A DNA stretch of 60,852 nucleotides. Source: Aureispira sp. CCB-QB1 (GTDB lineage: Bacteria > Bacteroidota > Bacteroidia > Chitinophagales > Saprospiraceae). The number at the start of each line of letters is the position of its first letter. Positions within the stretch are counted from its first letter, which is position 1. The translations under genes and the position numbers were made by a program. This document shows, piece by piece, positions 26,545 to 35,480 of the stretch. The stretch lies in the NCBI GenBank assembly GCA_945870185.1, contig CAMBRK010000022.1, forward strand, positions 1 to 60,852. Reading direction: 5' to 3'. Under the pieces are notes generated by a model. That model was given only the letters and a program-made list of their open reading frames with translations. It ran no database searches and was not told the DNA's origin.

Positions 26545-28227
26545 ATGAATAATCATCCAATCATAGAGTGTGTACCTAACTTTAGTGAAGGTAGAGACTT
26601 GTCCATCATCCGTCAAATAACAGACGAAATTGAAAAAATAGATGGCGTAAGACTCCTAGATGTAGATCCAGGCAAAGCGACCCATCGAACCGTGGTAACC
26701 TTTGTAGGTCATCCCAAAGCTGTAATCGAAGCTGCATATCAAGCCATCAAAAAAGCAGCTGAGTTGATCGATATGTCCAAGCATAGTGGTGAGCATCCGC
26801 GTATGGGTGCTACCGATGTGTGTCCGTTGATACCCATCTCAGGCATCAGTATGGAAGAGACCGCTGCATATGCTCACGAGCTAGGAAAAAGGGTAGGAGA
26901 GACGCTTGATATTCCCATATTTATGTACGAATCTGCGGCTACCAAACCAGAAAGACAAAATCTCGCTACCATCCGTGCAGGAGAGTACGAAGGCATGGCA
27001 ACCAAGCTCAAAGACCCTAAATGGTATCCTGATTATGGCACCAATACTTTTAATGAAAAAGCTGGCGCAACGGTGATCGGGGCAAGAGACTTTTTGGTAG
27101 CATACAATGTCAATCTCAACACCACCTCAGTGCGCAGGGCCAATTCTGTTGCTTTTGACGTTCGTGAAAACGGACGTATCCAAACTGATGCTAAAGGTAA
27201 AAATGTCTTAGATGCCCAAGGCGAGCCGGTGAGAATACCTGGAACATGCAAGTCCGTCAAAGCCATAGGATGGTATATCGAGGAGTACGGTATCGCACAG
27301 ATATCGATGAACCTGACCAATATCAATGACACACCGCTCCATATTGCTTTTGATGCTTGTTGTAATAGTGCACAGTCCCGTGGGCTGAGAGTCACGGGTT
27401 CGGAGTTGGTAGGTTTAGTGCCTAAATCGGTTTTAATAGATGCCGGAAAGCACTTTCTCCGTCAACAAAAAAGATCAGTAGGCATCTCCGAAAGAGAATT
27501 GATCCACATAGCAGTCAGAACCTTGGGCTTGGATGAATTATCACCATTTGATCCATCCAAAAAAGTGATAGAATACTTGATGGAAGATAAAGCAGCTCAC
27601 CCATTGGTGCAGAAGACACTTACAGACTTTGCGAATGAAACCGCATCGGAATCGCCGGCACCCGGTGGTGGAAGTATCTCTGCTTATGTAGGTGCTCTTG
27701 GTGTATCTCTGGGTACGATGGTAGCCAATCTCAGCGCTCACAAAGTAGGATGGGATGATCAGATAGCATATTTTTCAGAAAAAGCTGAAGAAGGTCAAAA
27801 ACTCAAAGATACACTGATCGATCTTGTAGATGCAGATACCCATGCATTCAACAAAATCATGGATGCCATCAAGATGCCCAAAACCACCGATGAAGAAAAA
27901 GCAGCCAGAAAGGCAGCTATGCATGCGGCCACCATTGGCGCAATAGAAGTACCACTCCAAGTGATGAAAGTAAGTCTCGAATCTATGACCATGCTCAAAG
28001 AAATGTCAATAAAAGGCAATCCCAATTCCGTATCTGATGCAGGTGTAGGAGCATTATGTGCCCGTACCGCAGTAGAAGGTGCCGCACTCAATGTCAGAAT
28101 CAACTGCAGTGGATTTGATGATAAAGCTTACGTAGCGGATGCATTAGCACAGGCAGAAAGTATGCTACAGGAAGCGAGAAAGCAGGAGCAGGAAATATTG
28201 GCAGTGGTAGAGCAGGTGATAGGGTAG
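26545..28227 (+). CDS. ftcD: Glutamate formimidoyltransferase / formimidoyl-THF cyclodeaminase
   Basis: A bifunctional enzyme of histidine breakdown: residues 1-330 transfer the formimino group of formiminoglutamate to tetrahydrofolate, and residues 350-560 deaminate it to methenyl-THF. The N-terminal half begins with ECVPNFSEGRD and has the SGEHPRMGATDVCPLIP motif containing the catalytic His. The C-terminal half has ESPAPGGGSISA and the GNPNSVSDAGVGALCAR motif. At 560 aa both domains are complete. No hut genes (H, U, I) are nearby. With GcvP and SerA it feeds the one-carbon pool. Confidence 0.95.
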   Translation: MNNHPIIECVPNFSEGRDLSIIRQITDEIEKIDGVRLLDVDPGKATHRTVVTFVGHPKAVIEAAYQAIKKAAELIDMSKHSGEHPRMGATDVCPLIPISGISMEETAAYAHELGKRVGETLDIPIFMYESAATKPERQNLATIRAGEYEGMATKLKDPKWYPDYGTNTFNEKAGATVIGARDFLVAYNVNLNTTSVRRANSVAFDVRENGRIQTDAKGKNVLDAQGEPVRIPGTCKSVKAIGWYIEEYGIAQISMNLTNINDTPLHIAFDACCNSAQSRGLRVTGSELVGLVPKSVLIDAGKHFLRQQKRSVGISERELIHIAVRTLGLDELSPFDPSKKVIEYLMEDKAAHPLVQKTLTDFANETASESPAPGGGSISAYVGALGVSLGTMVANLSAHKVGWDDQIAYFSEKAEEGQKLKDTLIDLVDADTHAFNKIMDAIKMPKTTDEEKAARKAAMHAATIGAIEVPLQVMKVSLESMTMLKEMSIKGNPNSVSDAGVGALCARTAVEGAALNVRINCSGFDDKAYVADALAQAESMLQEARKQEQEILAVVEQVIG

Positions 28228-28420
28228 GGATATCTTAATTGTTATCAATACTCGTTGATGCTACTGTCCTACCCATCTGTCAGCGTTATCTATGATTGAA
28301 TGCCACTTATGGTCAATCACTAAGCTGAAGCTTAAATTGTATAGATATGTCATTAGCTTGAACTTCAAAAAAAATATCGCTTGCTTTAATTTAACTTTGC
28401 TGGATAAATGATTATATAAT

Positions 28421-28540
28421 TCAGCCAAATCTATTTAAATGTGATACATTTGGCTGAATTATTATATTAAAATATCAGCCAAATCTATTTAAATGTGATA
28501 CATTTGGCTGAAATTATTTAGTAAAATATTAGCCAAATCC
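28421..28540. repeat. Orphan operator-like array, 54-bp period
   Basis: Two nearly identical 54-bp units (28421-28474, 28475-28528) and the start of a third. Each unit carries an inverted pair of half-sites TCAGCCAAAT / ATTTGGCTGA (28421, 28448; 28475, 28502), and a fifth half-site TTAGCCAAAT is at 28529. The design matches the arrays around ATPase 2 but with a different half-site, and no ATPase or Fic gene is adjacent. Otherwise the 461-base gap between ftcD and the peptidase shows no gene. Confidence 0.88.
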
Positions 28541-28656
28541 TATCTAAAAAAGCAACAATACGTTGATCAATATTTAATTTGCACATCATATACGCTTTGA
28601 CATTTATATATAAAATAATACATCTCCTTTTTACTTGGATTAAAATAAATTTATAT

Positions 28657-28664
28657 TATTTTTG
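28657..28664 (+). promoter_or_regulatory. -7 box TATTTTTG of the metallopeptidase gene
   Basis: TAnnTTTG match 24 bases before ATG 28689. It covers the TTG at 28662 that a longer reading frame would use, so it fixes the start at 28689. Confidence 0.6.
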
Positions 28665-28688
28665 CTGACTCATTCAAAACATTATTTT

Positions 28689-31600
28689 ATGCGATCCATA
28701 CTTACATTCCTCTTTTTGGTAACTTTTTATTTTTATGGTTCTGGACAAAATTGGTCATTAGCTAATTTGCAAGATACACAAGAGCTAGGCCTTCGAGATA
28801 TCAAGCCGACCATTTTTAAACTGTATAAGATAGAAGATCAAAGTTTGAAAGTTTCTTTATTTAAAGCGCCTCACGAGTCAGAAGTTTCAGGAGCTTTTGA
28901 TTCGCGTACTCAAATAAAACTGCCTACTGCTGATGGTAAGATGTACACCTTTGCCATGGTGACCTATCATCTCCTCCATCCTGATTTGCAAAAGCAGTAT
29001 CCTGAAATTAAAGCTTTTTATGGCATCTGCTTGGAGAATGCTACGATGACTGTGGTTGCAGATTATTCGCCTACTTATGGATTTAGAGCGGTAGTCAGTC
29101 AGCCTGGTGTAGGTAAGACGTATATAGACCATTTTCAGAGAAATGATTTGATGCACCGCATAGTGTACTATCGTAAGGATTACCAAAAATTTAGCCATTG
29201 GAAATGTGGTGTGGTATCTGATGACCACGATAAACAAGAAAGAGGACGTGGAAGCAGAGCAATGCTCATTGGTGATTGTATGTTCAGAGAGTACAGATTG
29301 GCTTTGGCATGTTCTGGCGAATATGCTGTGTTTCATGGTGGAACGGTTGCCAATGCATTGGCAGCCATGAATACTACTATGAACCGGGTAAATGGTGTAT
29401 TTGCGCAAGAAATAGCCATACGATGTGTGATCATAGCTAATAATACGAATATTATATATACCAATGGGGCAACAGATCCTTTTACCAATGGAGATGCAGG
29501 TGCTATGTTGGGTGAAAACCAAACTACATGCGATGGGGTCATAGGTGCAGCAAATTATGATATCGGACATGTGTTTGGTACAGATTCAGGAGGTATAGCA
29601 GGTTTGGGTGTTGTTTGTATAAATGGTTCCAAAGCTTATGGCGTTACAGGTAGCGGATCTCCTGTGGGTGACCCTTTTGATATAGATTACGTAGCCCATG
29701 AAATGGGGCATCAGTTGGCAGGGAACCATACTCAAAATAATTCTTGTCAACGCAATGGTGCAACAGCTATGGAACCAGGTAGTGCATCTAGTATCATGGG
29801 ATATGCAGGTATTTGCGTTCCCGATGTACAAAACAATAGTGATGAAAACTTTCATGCCATATCACTACAAGAAATGAAAAACTTTTTGGCAGCTGGTGGA
29901 AGTAATTGTGACATCCCGGTGCCAGGATATAATAACGCACCACCCAATATTTCCGCACCAACTAACAATACCACTTATAATATACCCAGATCTACACCAT
30001 TTGCGCTCACTATGACGGCTACGGATCCGAATGGAAACGGTATCCTATATGGTTGGGATCAAATGAATAATAACGTGGCCACGATGCCACCCGTAGCAAC
30101 CAATACCGTAGGTCCGATGTTCAGATTTATAGAACCCACTACCAATTCTACAAGATATTTTCCTAATCTAGCTGCTGTCTTATCAGGAGCTACTGCAGGT
30201 GCACCTTTTGGCGGAAATAATTGGGAAGTATTACCATCCGTGGCCAGGACGATGAACTTCAGAGGCGTAGCCAGAGATATCACTCCTATGAGTGCCAGTT
30301 GCAATAGCGAAGTCGATGTGATAGTCAATACTGTAGCGGCAGCAGGACCATTTGCCATAACATCTCAAAATAGTGCTTCTACATGGCCACAAGCTTCATC
30401 CCAAACCATCACATGGGATGTGGCAGGTAGCAATGCCAATGACGTCAATTGTCAGCAAGTTGACCTGCTTTGGACTACAAATGCTGGAGCAAGTTTTACG
30501 ACTTTGTTGGCGGGTGTTGCCAATGATGGGTCTCAAAACGTCGTTGTTCCTTCATCAAATACTTCTACAGGCAGAGTTATGGCGAGAGCAGTAGGCAATA
30601 TTTTCTTTGATATCAATAATGCCAACATCACTGTAAACACCGTAGGAAGTATACCTACATTTAATTTAGCATTATCTAGTTATTATAACACCTTATGTCA
30701 GGGAAGTAGTCAGGTATATACGATCAATGTTTTATCTTACAATAGTTTTACAACTCCGGTCACGCTTTCTGTGAGTGGTTTGCCCACAGGTATGACTGCA
30801 TCATTTACAAATAATGTGGTTACACCAGGATCAACAACACAACTTACTTTGACAAATACCAATGTCTCATCAGGCAATTATACTTTGCTCTTGAATGGAG
30901 AAAGTGGAGCAATATCAAAAAATATGGATTTTACTCTAGTTTCGTCAATTGCTACAGGAAGTACCACGTTATCTTCACCAGCAAATAATGCAATAAACAT
31001 AAGTACCTTACCTACATTGACGTGGACTGCCGCATCAAATGCCTTGAGTTATCAATTACAAATATCAAGAAGACCAGATTTTAATAGTATTGTGCTTGAT
31101 GTTTCAGGTTTGACCACTACAACATATACTGTAACATCACTATTATTGGGATTTAGCGAATATTTTTGGAGAGTGCGGGCGGTTAATTTGTGTGGGACTG
31201 GTGATTGGTCCAATCCTTCATTTAAATTTGAAACAGAATTGTGTATGTTGTATTCGAGTACTGATGTACCCAAAAACATAGTAGACAATACCACGATCAC
31301 ATCCAATTTACCCATTATGGATAAAGGTACCATCAATGATTTGGATATCTTGGACCTGGAGGGTACCCATACTTGGGTGGGAGATTTGTTGTTTAGGGTT
31401 ATTTCACCTGCCAATACGAATGTCTTGTTTTGGAATCAACCGTGCAATACTGACCGATTTGAAAATTTTGACATCAATTTTAATCAGGGGGCACCAGCAG
31501 GTGCACCACCATGTCCACCTACTAACGGCGGCACTTACCAGCCTAGTGGTTCAGGAGTAGGGACATTGAATAGCTTTAATACCCAATCTGTCAAAGGAAA

Positions 31601-32120
31601 TTGGCGCCTAACCGTCCAAGATGTGTTTATGCCGGATGATGGTGTGTTGCAGAAGTGGTCTATAAAAACTTGTATGACCAACTTTTGCAGACTCACCGTA
31701 GATAATGATGCCCCTAGAGGAGCCGGCTCGCTCAAAGCAGCTATAGATTGTGCTGTGGACGGTGACACGATCAGATTTGCATCTACGTTTATGAATGACA
31801 CCATCATGTTATTTAACGAAAATATAATCACTAACAAAAGGATATATATCCAAGGCGATATCACCAAAAATATCCACTTGATGAGCTCAAGTACTAGCCC
31901 TACGATTGTATCTTCTACGCCGAATAATGGTTTTGGTTTACGTATCAAAGGCTTGTACATACATTCTTCAGCATCTACAGGTATTGGTGCTATCCAAAAC
32001 AGTGGTTTGCTCAATCTGGAAGATGTTTATGTTTATCCCAACACCACAGCTCCCGTGACGGTACAGCATAATTCCGGTGGTATTGTCAATATTGTAGGTG
32101 ATTGTAGGGTGTTGGATTGA
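28689..32120 (+). CDS. Secreted reprolysin-like zinc metallopeptidase (1143 aa)
   Basis: A large multidomain secreted protease. Signal peptide MRSILTFLFLVTFYFYGSGQ, then a propeptide, then an M12B-like catalytic domain with H337-E-M-G-H341-QLAGN-H347 (HExxHxxGxxH). Next come an Ig-like domain (about 540-640), a second beta domain, a fibronectin III-like domain with FWRVRAVN near 830, and a proprotein-convertase P-like domain (about 860-1000, TWVGDLLFRV...GNWRLTVQD). The end resembles a beta-helix segment of polymorphic outer-surface proteins. No T9SS sorting tail is evident, so export or anchoring beyond the signal peptide is unclear. Confidence 0.9.
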   Translation: MRSILTFLFLVTFYFYGSGQNWSLANLQDTQELGLRDIKPTIFKLYKIEDQSLKVSLFKAPHESEVSGAFDSRTQIKLPTADGKMYTFAMVTYHLLHPDLQKQYPEIKAFYGICLENATMTVVADYSPTYGFRAVVSQPGVGKTYIDHFQRNDLMHRIVYYRKDYQKFSHWKCGVVSDDHDKQERGRGSRAMLIGDCMFREYRLALACSGEYAVFHGGTVANALAAMNTTMNRVNGVFAQEIAIRCVIIANNTNIIYTNGATDPFTNGDAGAMLGENQTTCDGVIGAANYDIGHVFGTDSGGIAGLGVVCINGSKAYGVTGSGSPVGDPFDIDYVAHEMGHQLAGNHTQNNSCQRNGATAMEPGSASSIMGYAGICVPDVQNNSDENFHAISLQEMKNFLAAGGSNCDIPVPGYNNAPPNISAPTNNTTYNIPRSTPFALTMTATDPNGNGILYGWDQMNNNVATMPPVATNTVGPMFRFIEPTTNSTRYFPNLAAVLSGATAGAPFGGNNWEVLPSVARTMNFRGVARDITPMSASCNSEVDVIVNTVAAAGPFAITSQNSASTWPQASSQTITWDVAGSNANDVNCQQVDLLWTTNAGASFTTLLAGVANDGSQNVVVPSSNTSTGRVMARAVGNIFFDINNANITVNTVGSIPTFNLALSSYYNTLCQGSSQVYTINVLSYNSFTTPVTLSVSGLPTGMTASFTNNVVTPGSTTQLTLTNTNVSSGNYTLLLNGESGAISKNMDFTLVSSIATGSTTLSSPANNAINISTLPTLTWTAASNALSYQLQISRRPDFNSIVLDVSGLTTTTYTVTSLLLGFSEYFWRVRAVNLCGTGDWSNPSFKFETELCMLYSSTDVPKNIVDNTTITSNLPIMDKGTINDLDILDLEGTHTWVGDLLFRVISPANTNVLFWNQPCNTDRFENFDINFNQGAPAGAPPCPPTNGGTYQPSGSGVGTLNSFNTQSVKGNWRLTVQDVFMPDDGVLQKWSIKTCMTNFCRLTVDNDAPRGAGSLKAAIDCAVDGDTIRFASTFMNDTIMLFNENIITNKRIYIQGDITKNIHLMSSSTSPTIVSSTPNNGFGLRIKGLYIHSSASTGIGAIQNSGLLNLEDVYVYPNTTAPVTVQHNSGGIVNIVGDCRVLD

Positions 32121-32690
32121 AAATGTGTTACTAACCGTTTGTCACAGTCTATCAGCCCGATACTGGGCAGATAAATCTGACTTTGACGAAACCTATCTTT
32201 TCGGTCTAGGACCGGTTTGGAAGGTTATTGTTTGAGTTTGCTGGTTGATAACAAGTTGGTTATAATATAAATAAACGCTTTTTTTAGTAAATTTCATCTT
32301 TTAGTGGAAAAAATGGGATGTTTTTAGTTTTTACCACCAAGGACACAAAGATTTTCACCAAAGGGCACTAAGGTTATGATGTTGGAATAAAGGAAGAACG
32401 TAGCAATAGGATCGGATGTCTCAAAGGCATCCCAAAACCTACCACCACTGCCGAGTCCATCATCCTAGAAGTAGTCATCTTTGATCCCGATATGAATGCC
32501 ACCTACCACCGAGATTTTAAGATCGTACCCATAGGAAAAGCGTATCAGATTGATGATGTAGTGGAGTTTGATTGATGGGGTAGAAAAAGATTTTTCAGTA
32601 ATTCATCTAGGATACGTCTTATGCTAAAAAGAGAAATACTGCTTAGCGGTGGATATTGTTTTATAATTTGTGGCCTTGGATAAATTTATA
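32121..32690. other. Intergenic region with gene debris
   Basis: About 570 bases after the peptidase. Bases 32330-32373 hold an imperfect direct repeat of the type ACCAAGGACACAAAG / ACCAAAGGGCACTAAG. Bases 32372-32575 hold a start-less coding remnant (separate entry). No intact gene. Confidence 0.5.
32372..32575 (+). pseudogene. C-terminal gene remnant, unknown family
   Basis: A frame of about 67 codons opens after a stop at 32369 and ends at TGA 32573-32575. The translation has protein-like composition (SIILEVVIFDPDMNATY, then DFKIVPIGKAYQIDDVVEFD) but no ATG at its head. I do not recognise the family. It reads like the tail of a gene whose front has been lost, in the debris just upstream of the Fic cassette. 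Confidence 0.4.
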
Positions 32691-32691
32691 T

Positions 32692-32806
32692 TACTGATTA
32701 AGACAACACCAAAATCATTTATAATGGATAAAAAACGCCGAAAATAGGGTTATAATGGAAAATAATAGACTATTTTTGCATTAAATTAGTTTATAATGGA
32801 AAATAA
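32692..32806 (+). repeat. Upstream repeat block of the Fic cassette, three motif copies
   Basis: Contains three copies of TATAATGGAAAATAA or a close variant, starting at 32720, 32751 and 32792 (spacings 31 and 41). The third copy includes the ATG (32796) and first codons (MENK) of the Fic gene. The block beginning with the shared stretch ACAACACCAAAATCATTTAT is repeated at 34318-34432 downstream, offset 1626 bp. Confidence 0.88.
32771..32778 (+). promoter_or_regulatory. -7 box TATTTTTG of the Fic gene
   Basis: TAnnTTTG match between the second and third motif copies, 17 bases before the ATG, so the repeated motifs bracket the promoter. Confidence 0.6.
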
Positions 32807-34259
32807 AAGGTTTATAAAGCTTCCTGAAGTGATGTTTCCAGATCAAAACAGTAAGAGGATTACAAACCTTTTGAAAAAGGGAGAAATACGTAAATTGGCT
32901 CCTAGAATCTATACTTCCAATTTTCAAGATGAAGCTAGTGAAATAGTCAGAAGGAATATTTGGCAAATTATTGGAAATTTATACCCCGGTGCGGTTTTGA
33001 GTCATAGATCTGCTTTAGAATTTAAACCGACTTCTACAGGAAATATTTTTATCAGTTATTCTTATACAAAAAATATAAAATTACCTGGTATAAAGATAAG
33101 GATTATAGAAGGTCACGGACGATTGCCCGAAGACAACCTGCTGACAGATGGTCTTTATGTATCCCAACTCGAACGTGCGCTACTCGAAAACTTACAAATT
33201 TCTAGACAAACAGGACCTGATTCGAAAACACTTCCTCTACCAACCATAGAAGAAAAGCTTGAAGAAATAATCAGAATTAAAGGAGAGTCTGCTTTAAATG
33301 AAATAAGAGATAAGGCCAAAATAATTGCTGATGCTTTAGCTTTGGAAGATGAATATCAAAAATTGACCAAAATCATTAGTTCTATGCTGGCTACAAATCC
33401 ATCCAAAATTCTTACATCACCACAAGCATTAGCAAGGGCAAAAGGACTACCTTATGATCCTGATAGGCTTAGTTTATTTAACACCCTATTTGCTGCATTA
33501 AAACTATCCACATTTCCCGTTCTAAGAGATCAAAATGTTTCAAAACAAGCTTTTAGGAATTTTGCATTTTTTGAAGCTTATTTCTCCAATTATATCGAGG
33601 GAACCATATTCGAAATTGATGAAGCAAAACAAATCATAGAAACAGGTGTACCCATACCCAATAGAAGTGGCGACTCACATGACATCACTGGAACTTATAA
33701 AATTGTATCTGATACGCTAGAAATGAGCCTTGTACCAGAAACACCACAAGAATTACTAGACATCTTGATGTACCGTCATGCTACAATCATGGTAGGCAGA
33801 CCAGACAAATCACCTGGATCGTTCAAGAATAAAAATAATAGAGCTGGAGAAACTTTTTTTGTAGACCACACACTCGTAAAGGGTATGCTCATCCGGTCTT
33901 TTGATTATTATAGAAATCTTGATCACCCACTTGCAAGAGCGATGTATATCATGTTTGTTATTAGTGAAATCCATCCTTTTTTGGATGGAAATGGGCGGGT
34001 AGCTAGAATTATGATGAATGCAGAATTGGTACATAAAGGTAGTCCGAAAATAATGATTCCTACGGTATATCGAGATGATTACATGGGCGCATTAAGACGT
34101 CTCACGAGACAACGAGATACCATTCCATACATTAAAATGATGAGTAGAATCCATACATTCAGTCACAGTATATATGGTGAAGACATAGATGAAATGGAAT
34201 CAAAACTTCGACAGAGTAATGCTTTCAAAAATCACGATGAATCAAGATTGATTTTCTGA
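32796..34259 (+). CDS. Fic family protein with N-terminal AbiEi-like winged helix (487 aa)
   Basis: A probable nucleotidyl-transferring (AMPylating) enzyme with a built-in DNA-binding-type domain. Residues 1-130 resemble AbiEi antitoxin regulators: RITNLLKKGEIRKLAPRIY (wing), YPGAVLSHRSAL, and the LYVSQLERALLENL tail. The Fic core follows, with the catalytic H393-PFLDGNGR-VAR motif. The autoinhibitory motif S264-NYI-E268-G269 (the SxxxEG class II type, N-terminal to the Fic core) is intact, so activity would be kept low until released. Target protein unknown. The gene is bracketed by repeats that include its own start region, which suggests it represses itself. Confidence 0.88.
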   Translation: MENKRFIKLPEVMFPDQNSKRITNLLKKGEIRKLAPRIYTSNFQDEASEIVRRNIWQIIGNLYPGAVLSHRSALEFKPTSTGNIFISYSYTKNIKLPGIKIRIIEGHGRLPEDNLLTDGLYVSQLERALLENLQISRQTGPDSKTLPLPTIEEKLEEIIRIKGESALNEIRDKAKIIADALALEDEYQKLTKIISSMLATNPSKILTSPQALARAKGLPYDPDRLSLFNTLFAALKLSTFPVLRDQNVSKQAFRNFAFFEAYFSNYIEGTIFEIDEAKQIIETGVPIPNRSGDSHDITGTYKIVSDTLEMSLVPETPQELLDILMYRHATIMVGRPDKSPGSFKNKNNRAGETFFVDHTLVKGMLIRSFDYYRNLDHPLARAMYIMFVISEIHPFLDGNGRVARIMMNAELVHKGSPKIMIPTVYRDDYMGALRRLTRQRDTIPYIKMMSRIHTFSHSIYGEDIDEMESKLRQSNAFKNHDESRLIF

Positions 34260-34317
34260 AACGTCCAATTAAGTAAAAAATTACTACCGATTCTACATGA
34301 TTACTTATTTGTTTAAA

Positions 34318-34433
34318 TACTAATTGAGACAACACCAAAATCATTTATAATGGAAAATAAACGCTAAAAAGCGAGTTATAATGGAAAATAAATGCATATT
34401 TTTTGAAAAAAGTGACTTTTAGAGGAAAATAAA
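34318..34433 (+). repeat. Downstream repeat block of the Fic cassette
   Basis: Copies the upstream block: motif copies start at 34346, 34377 and 34418, with the same 31- and 41-base spacings. The third copy is degenerate (the ATG has become AGAG), and a TATTTTTTG-like remnant of the promoter lies in the same place. It is a decayed duplicate of the gene's own 5' end. Confidence 0.85.
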
Positions 34434-34680
34434 TGCTGGATTTTGATGTAAGCCATCAAGATCAATGCTTCATCATTTGTAATTTGACAATAATAAAAAA
34501 CAACAAATCACACAAAATACACCTATAATCCGCGGTAACTACCCAAAAAGTACTGCTTACCGCTGGCTATCGTATGGTATTGGGTTAAAAAAAGATAGTT
34601 TGGTAAAGGTAAATCCTATAAATAAGTAGAGATGGGATTATAAGTTGATCAGAATTGATGTGGCTTATAGTCCGTTGTCA

Positions 34681-34708
34681 GCACAAAAAACAGCTTTTAT
34701 CTTTGTGC
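34681..34708 (+). promoter_or_regulatory. Promoter and inverted repeat of the zinc-ribbon/NUDIX/helicase operon
   Basis: A -7 box TATCTTTG (34698-34705) lies within the right arm of a 7-bp inverted repeat GCACAAA (34681-34687) / TTTGTGC (34702-34708). The ATG follows nine bases after the box, implying a very short leader. Overlap of repeat and box suggests an operator. Confidence 0.55.
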
Positions 34709-34714
34709 GAAAAA

Positions 34715-35080
34715 ATGATTGACTTTCATCAAATTTATGATTTATCAGACCAACCGACCACTTGTCCTAAATGTGGAACAAGTACTAAAATATTAATAGA
34801 GTTAAAGTTAAAAACAAAGGGAATCCAAGTACATCGATGTTTGGGAAAAAACTGTACTTTTGAATTTTCATCAGAGTATTACCTTACAAAAATGACAAGA
34901 GATGATTTTATGGCATTCTTTAGAGATGATGAGTTCCTAAATACCTTAAGCGTTGACGATAGAATAGAAGTTTTCTCTCAAATACTACTCGGCTCAAGCG
35001 ACTTTACTAAAAAGTTACTTGACGACGTACTTTCTGACTATGGTGTAGCTCATTTAGAAGTAATAGATCATGGTGATTGA
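34715..35080 (+). CDS. Small zinc-ribbon protein, first gene of helicase operon (121 aa)
   Basis: The N-terminal half carries a CPKC...CLGKNC pattern (four cysteines, roughly residues 17-46), as in zinc ribbons that bind nucleic acid or protein. The C-terminal half is helical (DDRIEVFSQILLGSSDFTKKLLDDVL). I know no family name. The start is ATG 34715: a longer in-frame TTG/ATG extension to 34655 would run through the promoter. It overlaps the NUDIX gene by 11 bases and is thus co-translated with it; a role as accessory or sensor for the helicase is inferred only from this linkage. Confidence 0.7.
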   Translation: MIDFHQIYDLSDQPTTCPKCGTSTKILIELKLKTKGIQVHRCLGKNCTFEFSSEYYLTKMTRDDFMAFFRDDEFLNTLSVDDRIEVFSQILLGSSDFTKKLLDDVLSDYGVAHLEVIDHGD

Positions 35081-35480
35081 AGTGGTTTGTGGTGTGATAA
35101 TCAATGACAATAAAGTGCTTTGTGTACAACGAAGTGAGACTATGTCGTTACCTTTAATGTGGGAATTTCCAGGAGGTAAAATTGAATTTGGAGAAACACC
35201 AGAAGCATGTTTGATTAGAGAATTAGAAGAAGAGTTAGAAACAAAGGTAAAAATTATTGAAAAACTTTCAAATAGTTATTTCGATTATGTTAACTTTGAG
35301 ATCATTTTAATACCTTACATTTGTCAATTTATAGGTGATAAAATAATTTTAAAAGAACACAAAAAGTATTTGTGGTTATCAACCAATGAACTAATTTTAT
35401 TGGATTGGGCGCCAGCAGATATTCCGATAGTAAATGAAATAATTAAACTTAATTTAGACAATGACGGAAGGATTATATGA
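35070..35480 (+). CDS. NUDIX hydrolase, MutT/CTP-pyrophosphohydrolase type
   Basis: A 136-aa single-domain NUDIX enzyme. The NUDIX box is complete, GKIEFGETPEACLIRELEEEL, fitting Gx5Ex7REUxEE with Leu replacing the usual Gly after EE. The N-terminal VVCGVIINDNKVLCVQR is typical of MutT-like (deoxy)nucleoside triphosphate pyrophosphohydrolases that clean oxidised or surplus nucleotides. It overlaps its neighbours by 11 and 20 bases inside a three-gene operon with a PLD-helicase. NUDIX enzymes are recurrent partners of this helicase type, which suggests a shared role in nucleic-acid defence or repair. Confidence 0.88.
   Translation: MVIEVVCGVIINDNKVLCVQRSETMSLPLMWEFPGGKIEFGETPEACLIRELEEELETKVKIIEKLSNSYFDYVNFEIILIPYICQFIGDKIILKEHKKYLWLSTNELILLDWAPADIPIVNEIIKLNLDNDGRII

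Noticed and set aside
28421-28540. Short CRISPR array
   Set aside because: Period of 54 with almost no unique spacer, inverted half-sites within each unit, and no cas genes; the units are nearly identical throughout.
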